Assembly: GCA_016285815.1 (NCBI GenBank) | Contig: JAEERN010000024.1 | Location: 1 to 16,016 of the forward strand | Direction: 5' to 3' | DNA length: 16,016 nucleotides | Source: Clostridiales bacterium | GTDB lineage: Bacteria; Bacillota; Clostridia; Oscillospirales; QAMX01 | Part shown: in pieces, positions 6,587-13,628 of the stretch | Layout of the letters: each line of letters opens with the position of its first letter | Numbering within the stretch: position 1 is the stretch's first letter | Made by a program: the position numbers and the translations under genes | The notes under the pieces: generated by a model | Told to the model about the DNA's origin: nothing | What the model saw: only the letters and a program-made list of their open reading frames with translations | The model's database searches: none

Positions 6587-7267
6587 TCAGCCGCTCTTTT
6601 TCCTTTTCTTCCGTTCGCTGTCGATCATGCCGTGCAGCTTCTCCAGCGCGTCGGACAGACTGCCCAGCGCGTCGATCAGCCCCAGTTCCACCGCCTCCGG
6701 CCCGTAGACCAGCGTGCCCAGCTCATTGGCGATGACGTCCGCCCGCAGCATCAGCTCCCGGTATTTTCCCTTGGGGATGGCCGAATGCGCCTCCACGAAG
6801 CTGATGACCCGGTCCTGGACCCGCTCGAAATAGTGCATGGTCTGAGGCACCCCCATGACCACGCCGTTCATCCGCACCGGGTGGATGGTCATGGCCGCCG
6901 TGGGGGCGATGAACGAGGCCCGCGCGGCCACCGCCAGCGGCACGCCGATGGAGTGGCCGCCGCCCAGCACCAGCGAGACCGTGGGCTTCGTCATCCCCGC
7001 GATCAGCTCCGCCATGGCAAGGCCCGCCTCCACGTCGCCGCCCATGGTGTTCAGCATGATCAAAAGCCCGTCGATCTCGCGGCTCTCCTCGATGGCCGCC
7101 AGCTGCGGGATCACGTGCTCATACTTGGTCGTCTTGTCGTCCGAGGGCAGGCTCCGGTGCCCCTCCACCTGCCCGATGACCGTCAGCGCATGGATCACAT
7201 GGCCGTGCGCGCCGCCGTGCTCCGGCGTGATGGTCTCGAACCCGTTGTCCTGCGGGCGTTCCTCCAC
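6587..7267 (-). CDS. tepA: TepA-type ClpP-like serine protease
   Basis: A 226-residue member of the ClpP/crotonase superfamily, closest in pattern to TepA (translocation-enhancing protein), a cytoplasmic peptidase linked in Bacillus to protein secretion and spore biology. The core holds the oxyanion-type GGDVEAG loop (77-83), the nucleophile in GGGHSIG (Ser106) and the histidine in MTIHPVR (His129), followed by the dimer helix. A basic tail (ERKKRKKSG) ends the protein. The GTG start at 7265-7267 was preferred because GGAGG (7277-7281) lies nine bases upstream; a further upstream start at 7333 would begin at the preceding terminator. It directly follows the terminator of the Thr-rich lipoprotein gene, with no clear promoter between, so read-through may supply it. 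In many Clostridia tepA adjoins an ftsK/spoIIIE gene; that is not the case here. Confidence 0.88.
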   Translation of the reverse strand: MEERPQDNGFETITPEHGGAHGHVIHALTVIGQVEGHRSLPSDDKTTKYEHVIPQLAAIEESREIDGLLIMLNTMGGDVEAGLAMAELIAGMTKPTVSLVLGGGHSIGVPLAVAARASFIAPTAAMTIHPVRMNGVVMGVPQTMHYFERVQDRVISFVEAHSAIPKGKYRELMLRADVIANELGTLVYGPEAVELGLIDALGSLSDALEKLHGMIDSERKKRKKSG

Positions 7268-7276
7268 GGTCCGCCG

Positions 7277-7287
7277 CCTCCTCTCCT
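7277..7287 (-). promoter_or_regulatory. Ribosome binding site that sets the GTG start of tepA
   Basis: The minus strand reads AGGAGAGGAGG here, nine bases from the GTG at 7265-7267. The site favours this start over the longer reading frame. Confidence 0.65.
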
Positions 7288-7332
7288 TTTTTCCTGTCGC
7301 TATTGTTCCCCCGCCGCGCGCCGTTATCCGCA

Positions 7333-7383
7333 CAAAAAGATCCCGCCGTCCGGATCGCTCCGGCCGGCGGGACGCTCTTTTTT
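7333..7383. terminator. Rho-independent terminator after the Thr-rich lipoprotein gene
   Basis: CCCGCCG (7342-7348) pairs with CGGCGGG (7365-7371), with CCGG/CCGG inside. There is a run of five T on the minus strand (7334-7338) and six T on the plus strand (7378-7383). It begins about ten bases after the lipoprotein stop codon and separates it from tepA. The minus-strand T-run is short, so some read-through is plausible. Confidence 0.8.
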
Positions 7384-7392
7384 CGGTTTCGC

Positions 7393-8928
7393 TCAGCCCT
7401 TCGGGATCGGGATCGCCAGCGGGTCCGCCACATAGCTGTCGAAGACCGCCGTTTCGCCGATCACGTACACTCTGGCGTACCGATACTCCTCCGGCACGCT
7501 CAGGACCTCGGCGAAGTGGTCGCCGTACCAGATATACAGCGCGGCGCCGTCCCAGGCATACTCCACGCCGCCGCGCTCGAACGCATCCTCCACATACTGC
7601 AGCGGGCCGGAATACTTGGTCGGATCGACGACCTTCATGGTGCGCAGATCGATGCGCTCCTGCGTTATCGCGTCCTCATAGCGGTTCAGCGTCAGAACGA
7701 AGCCCGAGAAGCCCGCCCCGGCAAAGATCTCACCCTCGGGGAACTCCCACGTGCCGAAGGCCCGCGGCCCGTCGGACAGCACCGCGTACAGCGTCACCTC
7801 CCGGCACAGATAGCCCTCGACCATCTCCGGCGCCTGAACGTACCACAGAACGCCGTCCACCTCCTGCACGGTCCAGCAGTACGGCATCTCCGCCACCACC
7901 ACGCCGGCGTCGTCGTACACCGTCATCTCCCGGGCGCTGACGTCATAGGCGCGCCCGCGGACGTAGTTGTACCCGCCGCCGCAGCCGCACTCGGAGAACT
8001 CCCACTTGCCGCGCGTGCGTCCGGTCTCGATCTCGATGCATTCGGCCCAGCCGGGCAGGGGCTCATAGTTCTCCCAGAGATCCTCCACGGTGAGATAGAT
8101 CCCCGTCCGGTCCACGCCGCAGACGTGGCAGGCGCTCGCCAGCCCCGACGCGACCTCGCGGCACTCGCCGCGCCGCAGATCGATCTCGTACAGCGTGCCG
8201 GAGACGTCCGTCACATACAGCGTCTGCCCGTTGGTGCAGACCGAGGCGTTGGCGTAGAATTCCCCGCGCATCAGCTCTTCCCGCCCGTCCTCCGTCAGAG
8301 CGAACACCGACTTCTGATCGCAGGTGTACAGCGTCTCGCCCAGCTGGACCACGGGGCCGGTCCGGAAATCCCGTCCGACTTCTTCCGGCACCAGCTCCTC
8401 AAAGCCCAGATCGAGCTCCCGGCCCTTTTCCAGCGTCACGTTGATGCGCTCCGGCCAGAAGCCGCGGGCCTCCACCAACAGGTAATAGCGGCCGGCCGGC
8501 GCCGTGACGGACGCCTCGCCGTCCGAGAGCTCCGCCGCCGTCCCGACGCGGTCCTCGCCGTAGAGCGTCGCCCGCTCGGGATAGACGGTGGAGTCGCCGC
8601 AGAAGAACCGGACCTTCAGCGTTCCCAGCTCGGGGTCCGGCGTGGCTTCCGTGGTGGTCGCCTCCGGCGTGGTCGTCGCTTCCGTGGTGGTCGCCTCCGT
8701 CGTCGTCGCTTCCGTCGTGGTCGCCTCCGTGGTCGTCGCCTCCGTGGCGGTGGCGACGGGCGCGTCCGTCGCCGGCGGGATCGCCGCGGTGCCGGTCGTC
8801 GTCTCCGCGGCGGTCGTCGCTTCCGACGCGGCCCGCTTCAGCAGGTCCGTGATCATCGAACAGGACGAGAGCATCACCGCCAGCGCGGCGATCCCCAGGA
8901 TCACGGCCAGAGCCTTTCTCTTTTTCAT
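7393..8928 (-). CDS. Thr-rich linker lipoprotein with PEGA-like and propeller-like domains
   Basis: A 511-residue lipoprotein with signal peptide MKKRKALAVILGIAALAVML and lipobox LSSC (Cys23). A flexible linker of repeated EATTT units (63-96) follows. Next comes a small beta domain (about 103-172) whose ASVTAPAGRYYLLVEARGFWPERINVTL resembles PEGA/carbohydrate-binding-like folds. Residues about 190-500 have recurring strands (VVQLGETLYTCDQ, CTNGQTLYVTDV, VDRTGIYLTVED, VDGVLWYVQAP) typical of beta-propellers such as DUF5050-type proteins. It would sit on the outer membrane face and may bind a polysaccharide or peptide; no enzyme motif is visible. The second ATG (8926-8928) was chosen since GGGAG is seven bases upstream, against one base for the first ATG. 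It lies 27 bases after the GxGYxYP gene, so the two are probably co-transcribed. Confidence 0.8.
   Translation of the reverse strand: MKKRKALAVILGIAALAVMLSSCSMITDLLKRAASEATTAAETTTGTAAIPPATDAPVATATEATTTEATTTEATTTEATTTEATTTPEATTTEATPDPELGTLKVRFFCGDSTVYPERATLYGEDRVGTAAELSDGEASVTAPAGRYYLLVEARGFWPERINVTLEKGRELDLGFEELVPEEVGRDFRTGPVVQLGETLYTCDQKSVFALTEDGREELMRGEFYANASVCTNGQTLYVTDVSGTLYEIDLRRGECREVASGLASACHVCGVDRTGIYLTVEDLWENYEPLPGWAECIEIETGRTRGKWEFSECGCGGGYNYVRGRAYDVSAREMTVYDDAGVVVAEMPYCWTVQEVDGVLWYVQAPEMVEGYLCREVTLYAVLSDGPRAFGTWEFPEGEIFAGAGFSGFVLTLNRYEDAITQERIDLRTMKVVDPTKYSGPLQYVEDAFERGGVEYAWDGAALYIWYGDHFAEVLSVPEEYRYARVYVIGETAVFDSYVADPLAIPIPKG
8641..8742 (-). repeat. 15-bp coding tandem repeat (EATTT units)
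   Basis: Six near-identical 15-base units plus a partial one encode EATTT in the linker of the lipoprotein, with one inserted Pro codon after the fifth unit. Units vary only at third codon positions (GAG/GAA, ACG/ACC). Such arrays can gain or lose units by replication slippage without breaking the frame. Confidence 0.9.
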
Positions 8929-8955
8929 CCTCATGCTCCCTTTTTCTTCTCTTTC

Positions 8956-11103
8956 TCAGATGGCCTTTGGCGGCCACTTGTGGAACTCCGAGCTGTCACC
9001 CAGCGCGGCGTTCAGCCGCCTCGTCCCCTCCAGGACCTCGCCGCACAGGGTCTTCAGCCGCTCCACCGACGGCGAGCCGTTCTCTTCCCAGCGGTCCCAC
9101 GCGTCGAACAGCTCGCGGAACGGCGCGGGATCCGTGATCCCCGCGCAGAGCCGCTCAAAATCGTCGATGCACTGCCACCGCTCGTTGCCGTAGACGCCCA
9201 GCGCCTCGATCCCGGCGCGGACCACGCCCCAGGCCACGGTGAACAGACAGTAGAACATGGCGTCGGCTTCCTGGTCGGGATAGTACGGCGGCCGTCCGCG
9301 GAAGAACCCGACGAAGGTCTCCCGGTCCGGGGCCGGCGTTTCGATCTCACAGGAGACCAGCTGGGTGTATCCGCTGTCGGCGATGCGCCGCGCCCGGTTC
9401 TCCGGCGTGTCCGCGAACACGTCCGCGGTCTCCTCCATCAGGCTCTCGTACAGCGGCAGACGGTGCCGGGACGGGCGCTTGAGCCACGTTTCGGCCATGG
9501 CGTCGGTCTTCTCGTAGAGCGTCTCGCCCACCAGTCCCTTTGCCGCCGCGTCCTGCAGGGTCAGGAAGAACTCGTCCATGGACAGGATCTCGATCTCCGG
9601 ATGCTCCGCCAGCTGCGGAAGCTCAGACTCGATCTGCTTGAAGATGCCGGGGCTGATCTGAGCGAACAGGAACAGGAACGCCGGCCGGGTCGGACACTCT
9701 TCGGCAAAGCGGATGATGTCCCCGATGTTGTCCGCGTTCACGTTGGCGATGTGGACGCTGTGAAGCTTCGGCACCTTGCCCAGCGGATACGACTTGGCAT
9801 AGGGGCTTCCGCCGAGGCCGCAGACCAGACCGGGACAGCGGTCCGTCCCCAGGATCTCCTGCTCCCGGCGAACGGCCCTCTCGTCGGGCTTTTCCCGCCA
9901 GCAGTCCTGCAAAAACCAGTTGACCATGTTGCAGCCGTTCTGGCCGCTGCGGTCCAAAAGCTCCCGCGACTGGCGCAGATAGTGCTCCGCCAGATCCTCC
10001 GGCCACGCCCAGGAATAGGTGTACCCCGCGCCGGAGGACGGGCCCCAGAAGCAGTCGTCCGGCAGCTTCGACTCCTGATAATACCGCATGGCGCCGGGCA
10101 TCAGCTTCAGCATCAGCGGCAAGAAGCCCCATCCGAACTTGAACGCGCCGCGGTCCGGGTTCAGCCAGTTCAGCGAATGCAGGCTGGCCATGGCCCACGT
10201 GGCGTCGCCGTCGCTGTTGTAGAAGCAGACGTAGACCTTTTTCGGGTCCGCCTTGCAGGCGGCGCGGTCCGGCAGCTTCTGCGTATAGGACAGGCCGGTG
10301 TCGCCGATGGCGCTGTGGATCGTCAGGTTGGTGGTGCCGGAGGAGCACAGGGCGAAGAACCCCTGCCGCGCCGCCTCGTAGACGTACTCCTTCTCCTGCT
10401 CCCAGACGCAGTGCCAGTACATCATGACGCCGGGCGCCTCGGCGGTCTCCATCATGCTGCGGTAGAGGTCGCGGCTCCACTTGAACACGCGGCTGCGGGG
10501 CAGGTCGATGCAGAACACCTTGTTCCGCACGCAAAAGTCCGCCAGCTCGCTGCCCATGGCGTACCACGACGGACGGTGGATGCACCAGTTGGCCACGATG
10601 CGCCGGTTGCACAGGGGCCACAGGTGCTCGACGGCCCAATAAGACGCCTCGCGGTTGTCGGCGAACCGCCCCCGCAGGTCGTCGAGCTTTTTCAGACCGG
10701 CCCGGGCCAGCAGCGGCTCTTCCCCGGGACTCACCGGCAAAACGTTCTCCAACCCGGCCCGGGTCAGCGCGATGTTCTCGGTCTGGATCACCTTCTGGTC
10801 GTCGTACACCACGTACCCGTTGGCACAGGCGGCGTACTTCTCCAGGAACTCCAGATCCGTCACGGTCTCCGTCACCGGAACGCCCATGGACTCCGAATAC
10901 CACTTCAGCCAGTGCTCCTCGGCTTCGCCTCCGGCGTGGACCCAGACGTGCGGCTCGCCGCGGTTGGCAAGCCCCTGCAGGGCGCGCACCCAGATCCCGC
11001 GGTCGGGACCGCCCGCCGTCAGCTCCACCTTGACCAGGCGCTTCGCCGGCGGCATGTCCGGAAAGATCGAAGTCAGCGAAAGATCCTTTGCTCTCAGCGA
11101 CAT
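8956..11103 (-). CDS. GxGYxYP family putative glycoside hydrolase
   Basis: A 715-residue protein. The N-terminal region (about 20-60: KRLVKVELTAGGPDRG then ALQGLANR) matches the GxGYxYP N-terminal domain pattern. The name-giving motif appears as GAGYTYS (358-364), with Ser where Pro is usual, inside a WGPSSGAGYTYSWAWPEDL stretch. The family is predicted to be carbohydrate-active, but its reaction has not been established as far as I know. Residues about 540-715 form an additional helical region I do not recognise. There is no signal peptide, although many relatives are exported, which implies a cytoplasmic role here. The ATG at 11101-11103 has AAGGAG eight bases upstream. The following lipoprotein gene is 27 bases away; the sialidase-like gene lies upstream on the same strand across a 222-base gap. 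Confidence 0.83.
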   Translation of the reverse strand: MSLRAKDLSLTSIFPDMPPAKRLVKVELTAGGPDRGIWVRALQGLANRGEPHVWVHAGGEAEEHWLKWYSESMGVPVTETVTDLEFLEKYAACANGYVVYDDQKVIQTENIALTRAGLENVLPVSPGEEPLLARAGLKKLDDLRGRFADNREASYWAVEHLWPLCNRRIVANWCIHRPSWYAMGSELADFCVRNKVFCIDLPRSRVFKWSRDLYRSMMETAEAPGVMMYWHCVWEQEKEYVYEAARQGFFALCSSGTTNLTIHSAIGDTGLSYTQKLPDRAACKADPKKVYVCFYNSDGDATWAMASLHSLNWLNPDRGAFKFGWGFLPLMLKLMPGAMRYYQESKLPDDCFWGPSSGAGYTYSWAWPEDLAEHYLRQSRELLDRSGQNGCNMVNWFLQDCWREKPDERAVRREQEILGTDRCPGLVCGLGGSPYAKSYPLGKVPKLHSVHIANVNADNIGDIIRFAEECPTRPAFLFLFAQISPGIFKQIESELPQLAEHPEIEILSMDEFFLTLQDAAAKGLVGETLYEKTDAMAETWLKRPSRHRLPLYESLMEETADVFADTPENRARRIADSGYTQLVSCEIETPAPDRETFVGFFRGRPPYYPDQEADAMFYCLFTVAWGVVRAGIEALGVYGNERWQCIDDFERLCAGITDPAPFRELFDAWDRWEENGSPSVERLKTLCGEVLEGTRRLNAALGDSSEFHKWPPKAI

Positions 11104-11325
11104 GGTTGGTTCTCCTTTCACAAGACCCGCACGCAAAACCTGGAGTCCGCGTACGGGTCGTTCGATACGATGGAAGGGGGGCGGACGGGCGGCTCGGACG
11201 GCCGCGCCGCGTCCGGCAAAAACCGGCGGCCGCGCGTTTCGTTCCGTCTGAAAAACGACGGATCCGTTCCCGCCGCGCCCGGATCCGCGCCGGCCGAAAG
11301 CCGTTCCCTCTTTTGGGGGAATCTG
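11104..11325 (-). other. Intergenic gap with no clear promoter or terminator
   Basis: It holds a small CCGTC/GACGG hairpin with a T-rich loop (about 11246-11263) and several GGATCC-centred palindromes, but no convincing -35/-10 pair and no hairpin with a T-run. Whether the GxGYxYP gene has its own promoter cannot be decided here. Confidence 0.4.
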
Positions 11326-12450
11326 TCAGTCCGTTATTTCATCAAAGCAAATTTTAACGATCTTGCTGCAGTTGAGACAGAACCCGGTTCCGCCGCTGTG
11401 ATAATAGGAAACCAGCAGTCCGTCTTTCGTTTCCAGCACGGCCGGATAACAGTAGCTCTCGCTGAGATCCGTCTCGAGCAGATAGGAGCTGTCGATAAAC
11501 TGTCTGAGCTGACCGTTCCAGGACGTCCGGCCTCTGTCGCCAAAGGAGTGCCCGTCGTTGTCGGAAAAGGAACACACGATCGGCGTTCTCTTGGGACTTC
11601 CCCACGCTTCGGCATCGTCGCGCGTGCAGGAGAAGGGCAGCGGATTGAACAGCGCGGCCACATACCGGCCGACGCGCTTGACCCGCATGGGCGAATCGGG
11701 GGACGTGAAGCAGAAGTTCGGCTCCGGGGGATCCCAGCTGACGCCTCCGTCGCTTGAGTGGGAGTGGTACTGGAAACCGTAAGGACTGCGGAACCAGCAC
11801 CAGAGCGTGCCGTCCTCATGTTCGTAAACGCCCGGCTCCGCGAAACCGACAGAGTCGCCGTAAAGCGTCTTCAGGACCGCCGGAAGGACCGACCAGCTGG
11901 CGCCGTCGTCGTCGGAATAAATAAACCTGACGTCTCCGGGCTGGCGCGTGTCCCCGCCGTATCGCAGACCGTGACAGGACGCGGGATACAGGATCCTGCC
12001 GCTCTTCAGGCGAAGCGCCGTGTCGTTCACGCCGCAGTAGTACCCTTCCGGGATCTCGCAGATATGCTGGCCGCTCCATGTTTTGCCTTCGTCGGCGGAG
12101 CGGCGAAAGGCCGGCATGCAGACGGGAACGCCGTCCGGCATGATCTCGTTGCGCAGATAAAGGATCCCGAGGTCCCCGTTGTTCATGCGGACAAGACTCG
12201 GCGACATGATGTTCTTCGCTGTTTCATCCTTCTCGACAATGAGCTCCGGGGCTGTCCAGCTCTCTCCCTCGTCGCCGGAAAAACAGGCGCAGAGATGGGC
12301 TGTGGCGTCGTCGTCGTGGCTGTTGCCGTAGTATTCGGTGTAAGCGAACATGATCCGCCCGTCCTTCAGGCGGGCAAAGGCGGATTCGCCGTTCCGGGGA
12401 TTGCCCGGCCCGGTTCGGATGAAAAGAACCTCTTTTCCGATCTGCTTCAT
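11326..12450 (-). CDS. Sialidase-like Asp-box (BNR) protein, cytoplasmic
   Basis: A 374-residue six-bladed propeller-type protein with Asp boxes SGDEGESW (58-65), SADEGKTW (118-125), SDDDGASW (179-186) and SSDGGVSW (232-239), and a degenerate SDNDGHSF (296-303). The FIRTGPGNPRN start, arginines in propeller strands and a late SYCYPAVLE segment fit exo-sialidases and related glycosidases, but the catalytic Arg triad, Tyr and Glu cannot be assigned by eye. There is no signal peptide, so if it is a sialidase it acts on imported sialosides. The ribosome binding site is weak (AGAGAGG, some 12 bases from the ATG). Base use is unlike its neighbours: 59 of 120 bases at 11341-11460 are G or C, against 44 of 60 at 9001-9060, a sign of recent transfer. 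It follows the DegV gene by 61 bases and may be read from the same promoter. Confidence 0.83.
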   Translation of the reverse strand: MKQIGKEVLFIRTGPGNPRNGESAFARLKDGRIMFAYTEYYGNSHDDDATAHLCACFSGDEGESWTAPELIVEKDETAKNIMSPSLVRMNNGDLGILYLRNEIMPDGVPVCMPAFRRSADEGKTWSGQHICEIPEGYYCGVNDTALRLKSGRILYPASCHGLRYGGDTRQPGDVRFIYSDDDGASWSVLPAVLKTLYGDSVGFAEPGVYEHEDGTLWCWFRSPYGFQYHSHSSDGGVSWDPPEPNFCFTSPDSPMRVKRVGRYVAALFNPLPFSCTRDDAEAWGSPKRTPIVCSFSDNDGHSFGDRGRTSWNGQLRQFIDSSYLLETDLSESYCYPAVLETKDGLLVSYYHSGGTGFCLNCSKIVKICFDEITD

Positions 12451-12511
12451 TTTTCCACGTACCTCTCTCTACGGAACGCCCCGGCCGCTTTCCCGGATGG
12501 ATCCGGAAGCC

Positions 12512-13360
12512 TCAGTTCGCCTTTCTCTTGAAGAGGATCCCCAGCGTGCAGGGGCCGCAGTGACAGGCGATGGTGGGACCCGCGTCCGTCTCGTAGATCC
12601 TGTCGAATTTGGCGATGGACTCCACCGTCTCGCGGACCGCGTCGCAGATCTCCCGCGGCGTGGTGGTGTGGGTGATGAACAGGCGGGAATAGTCGATGTC
12701 GCCGCGCCCGGTGAGCCGGTCGACGACGTACTTCCGGATGACGTTGAGATACGCGCCGCGGTACTTGCGGCCGACCTCCATCTTGCCGCCGCGCACCTCG
12801 ATGCAGGGCTTGAAGTTCAGCAGGTTCGCGCCCAGCAGCTCCAGCGTGCTGCAGCGGCCGCCCTTGTGCAGGTATTTCAGCGTGTCGATGACGAAGCTGG
12901 CCTCCACGCGGCCCACGGTCTCCTCCAGCACCGCGCAGATCTCGCGGGGGTCCCGCCCTTCCTCGGCCATCTCACAGGCATCCAGCACGATGTGGCCGCT
13001 GCCGGTGGACAGGTTCTGCGAGTCCACGACGAAGACGTTCTCCCGCTCCGCCGCGGCGATCTTCGCGTTCTGCGTGCAGGACGAGATTCCCGAGCTCAGC
13101 GACACGTGGATCAGCGCGTCCGCGTCGCCGATGGTGCGGTCGAAAAACTCGCCGTACTCGGTGGGGTTCGAGGCGGCCGTTCCCGCCAGCTTTCCGGTCC
13201 GGGCGGCATAATCATACAGATCCTGTTCAAAAATATCCACGCCGTCCTGGTGCGCCACGTTGTCGCAGATGATGGTCATGGGAAACAGCACGATCCCGTG
13301 CTGCGCGATCAGCTCTTTGGAAAGATCGCACGTACTGTCTGCGGTGATCCTGATCTTCAT
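12512..13360 (-). CDS. DegV family fatty-acid-binding protein
   Basis: A 282-residue protein of normal family length with the DegV hallmarks: TADSTCDL (6-13), VSLSSGISS (86-94), VVDSQNLSTG (111-120), DTLKYLHKGGR (159-169) and the C-terminal HCGPCTLGI (267-275, usually H-x-GPGxxG). DegV/FakB proteins bind a single fatty acid and can present it to the kinase FakA for phosphorylation and membrane-lipid synthesis; no fakA is visible here. It is cytoplasmic. The ATG at 13358-13360 was chosen because it begins the conserved MKIRITADST strand; the GGAGG site is about 13 bases upstream, rather far. Its own promoter lies at 13400-13428. It is the first gene of a possible run with the sialidase-like gene, though no functional link between them is known. 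Confidence 0.95.
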   Translation of the reverse strand: MKIRITADSTCDLSKELIAQHGIVLFPMTIICDNVAHQDGVDIFEQDLYDYAARTGKLAGTAASNPTEYGEFFDRTIGDADALIHVSLSSGISSCTQNAKIAAAERENVFVVDSQNLSTGSGHIVLDACEMAEEGRDPREICAVLEETVGRVEASFVIDTLKYLHKGGRCSTLELLGANLLNFKPCIEVRGGKMEVGRKYRGAYLNVIRKYVVDRLTGRGDIDYSRLFITHTTTPREICDAVRETVESIAKFDRIYETDAGPTIACHCGPCTLGILFKRKAN

Positions 13361-13399
13361 ATCAAACCGAACTCCTCCGTCTCTCCGAATGCCGCTTTG

Positions 13400-13428
13400 A
13401 TTGTACCATCTGCAGAGAAAAATGTCAA
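13400..13428 (-). promoter_or_regulatory. Sigma-A promoter for the DegV gene
   Basis: On the minus strand TTGACA (13423-13428) and TACAAT (13400-13405) are 17 bases apart, with TGG in front of the -10 box. It lies 40 bases upstream of the DegV start and is one of the best promoter matches in the window. Confidence 0.88.
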
Positions 13429-13577
13429 TCATTTTTCCGAGATTTCCGCATCGCGGCCCTTCGCATTTCTTTCCGGACCGGCGGGCCGGCGTCTCCGCTC
13501 CCCGCTCCGCCTCCTGTCCGCGCCGGGCCGGCCCCAAAAAAGAGCGCCCCGCCCGTCCTGCCCTCCGCTTCGGGCAT

Positions 13578-13612
13578 AAAAAAACCGCCGGGCGGGAAAA
13601 CCCGCCCGGCGG
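13578..13612 (-). terminator. Rho-independent terminator of the hydrogenase operon
   Basis: CCGCCGGGCGGG (13585-13596) pairs perfectly with CCCGCCCGGCGG (13601-13612) around a four-base loop. On the minus strand seven T follow (13578-13584). It begins about 16 bases after the hydA stop and insulates the DegV promoter from hydrogenase transcription. Confidence 0.95.
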
Positions 13613-13628
13613 CATCCGTGCTTGAGGC

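Noticed and set aside
8641..8742. Regular short repeats that could suggest a CRISPR array
   Set aside because: The units are contiguous 15-mers with no unique spacers, lie in frame inside a lipoprotein gene, and no cas genes are present.
7303..11757. A plus-strand open frame of 1484 codons
   Set aside because: It runs antisense to the lipoprotein, GxGYxYP and sialidase-like genes, has a low-complexity Arg/His/Leu/Val-rich composition, no recognisable domain and no good ribosome binding site. Long antisense frames are expected in GC-rich DNA.
12486..12509. Bulged hairpin between the DegV and sialidase-like genes as a terminator
   Set aside because: The stem has bulges and a two-base loop and lacks a T-run, so co-transcription of the two genes cannot be excluded.
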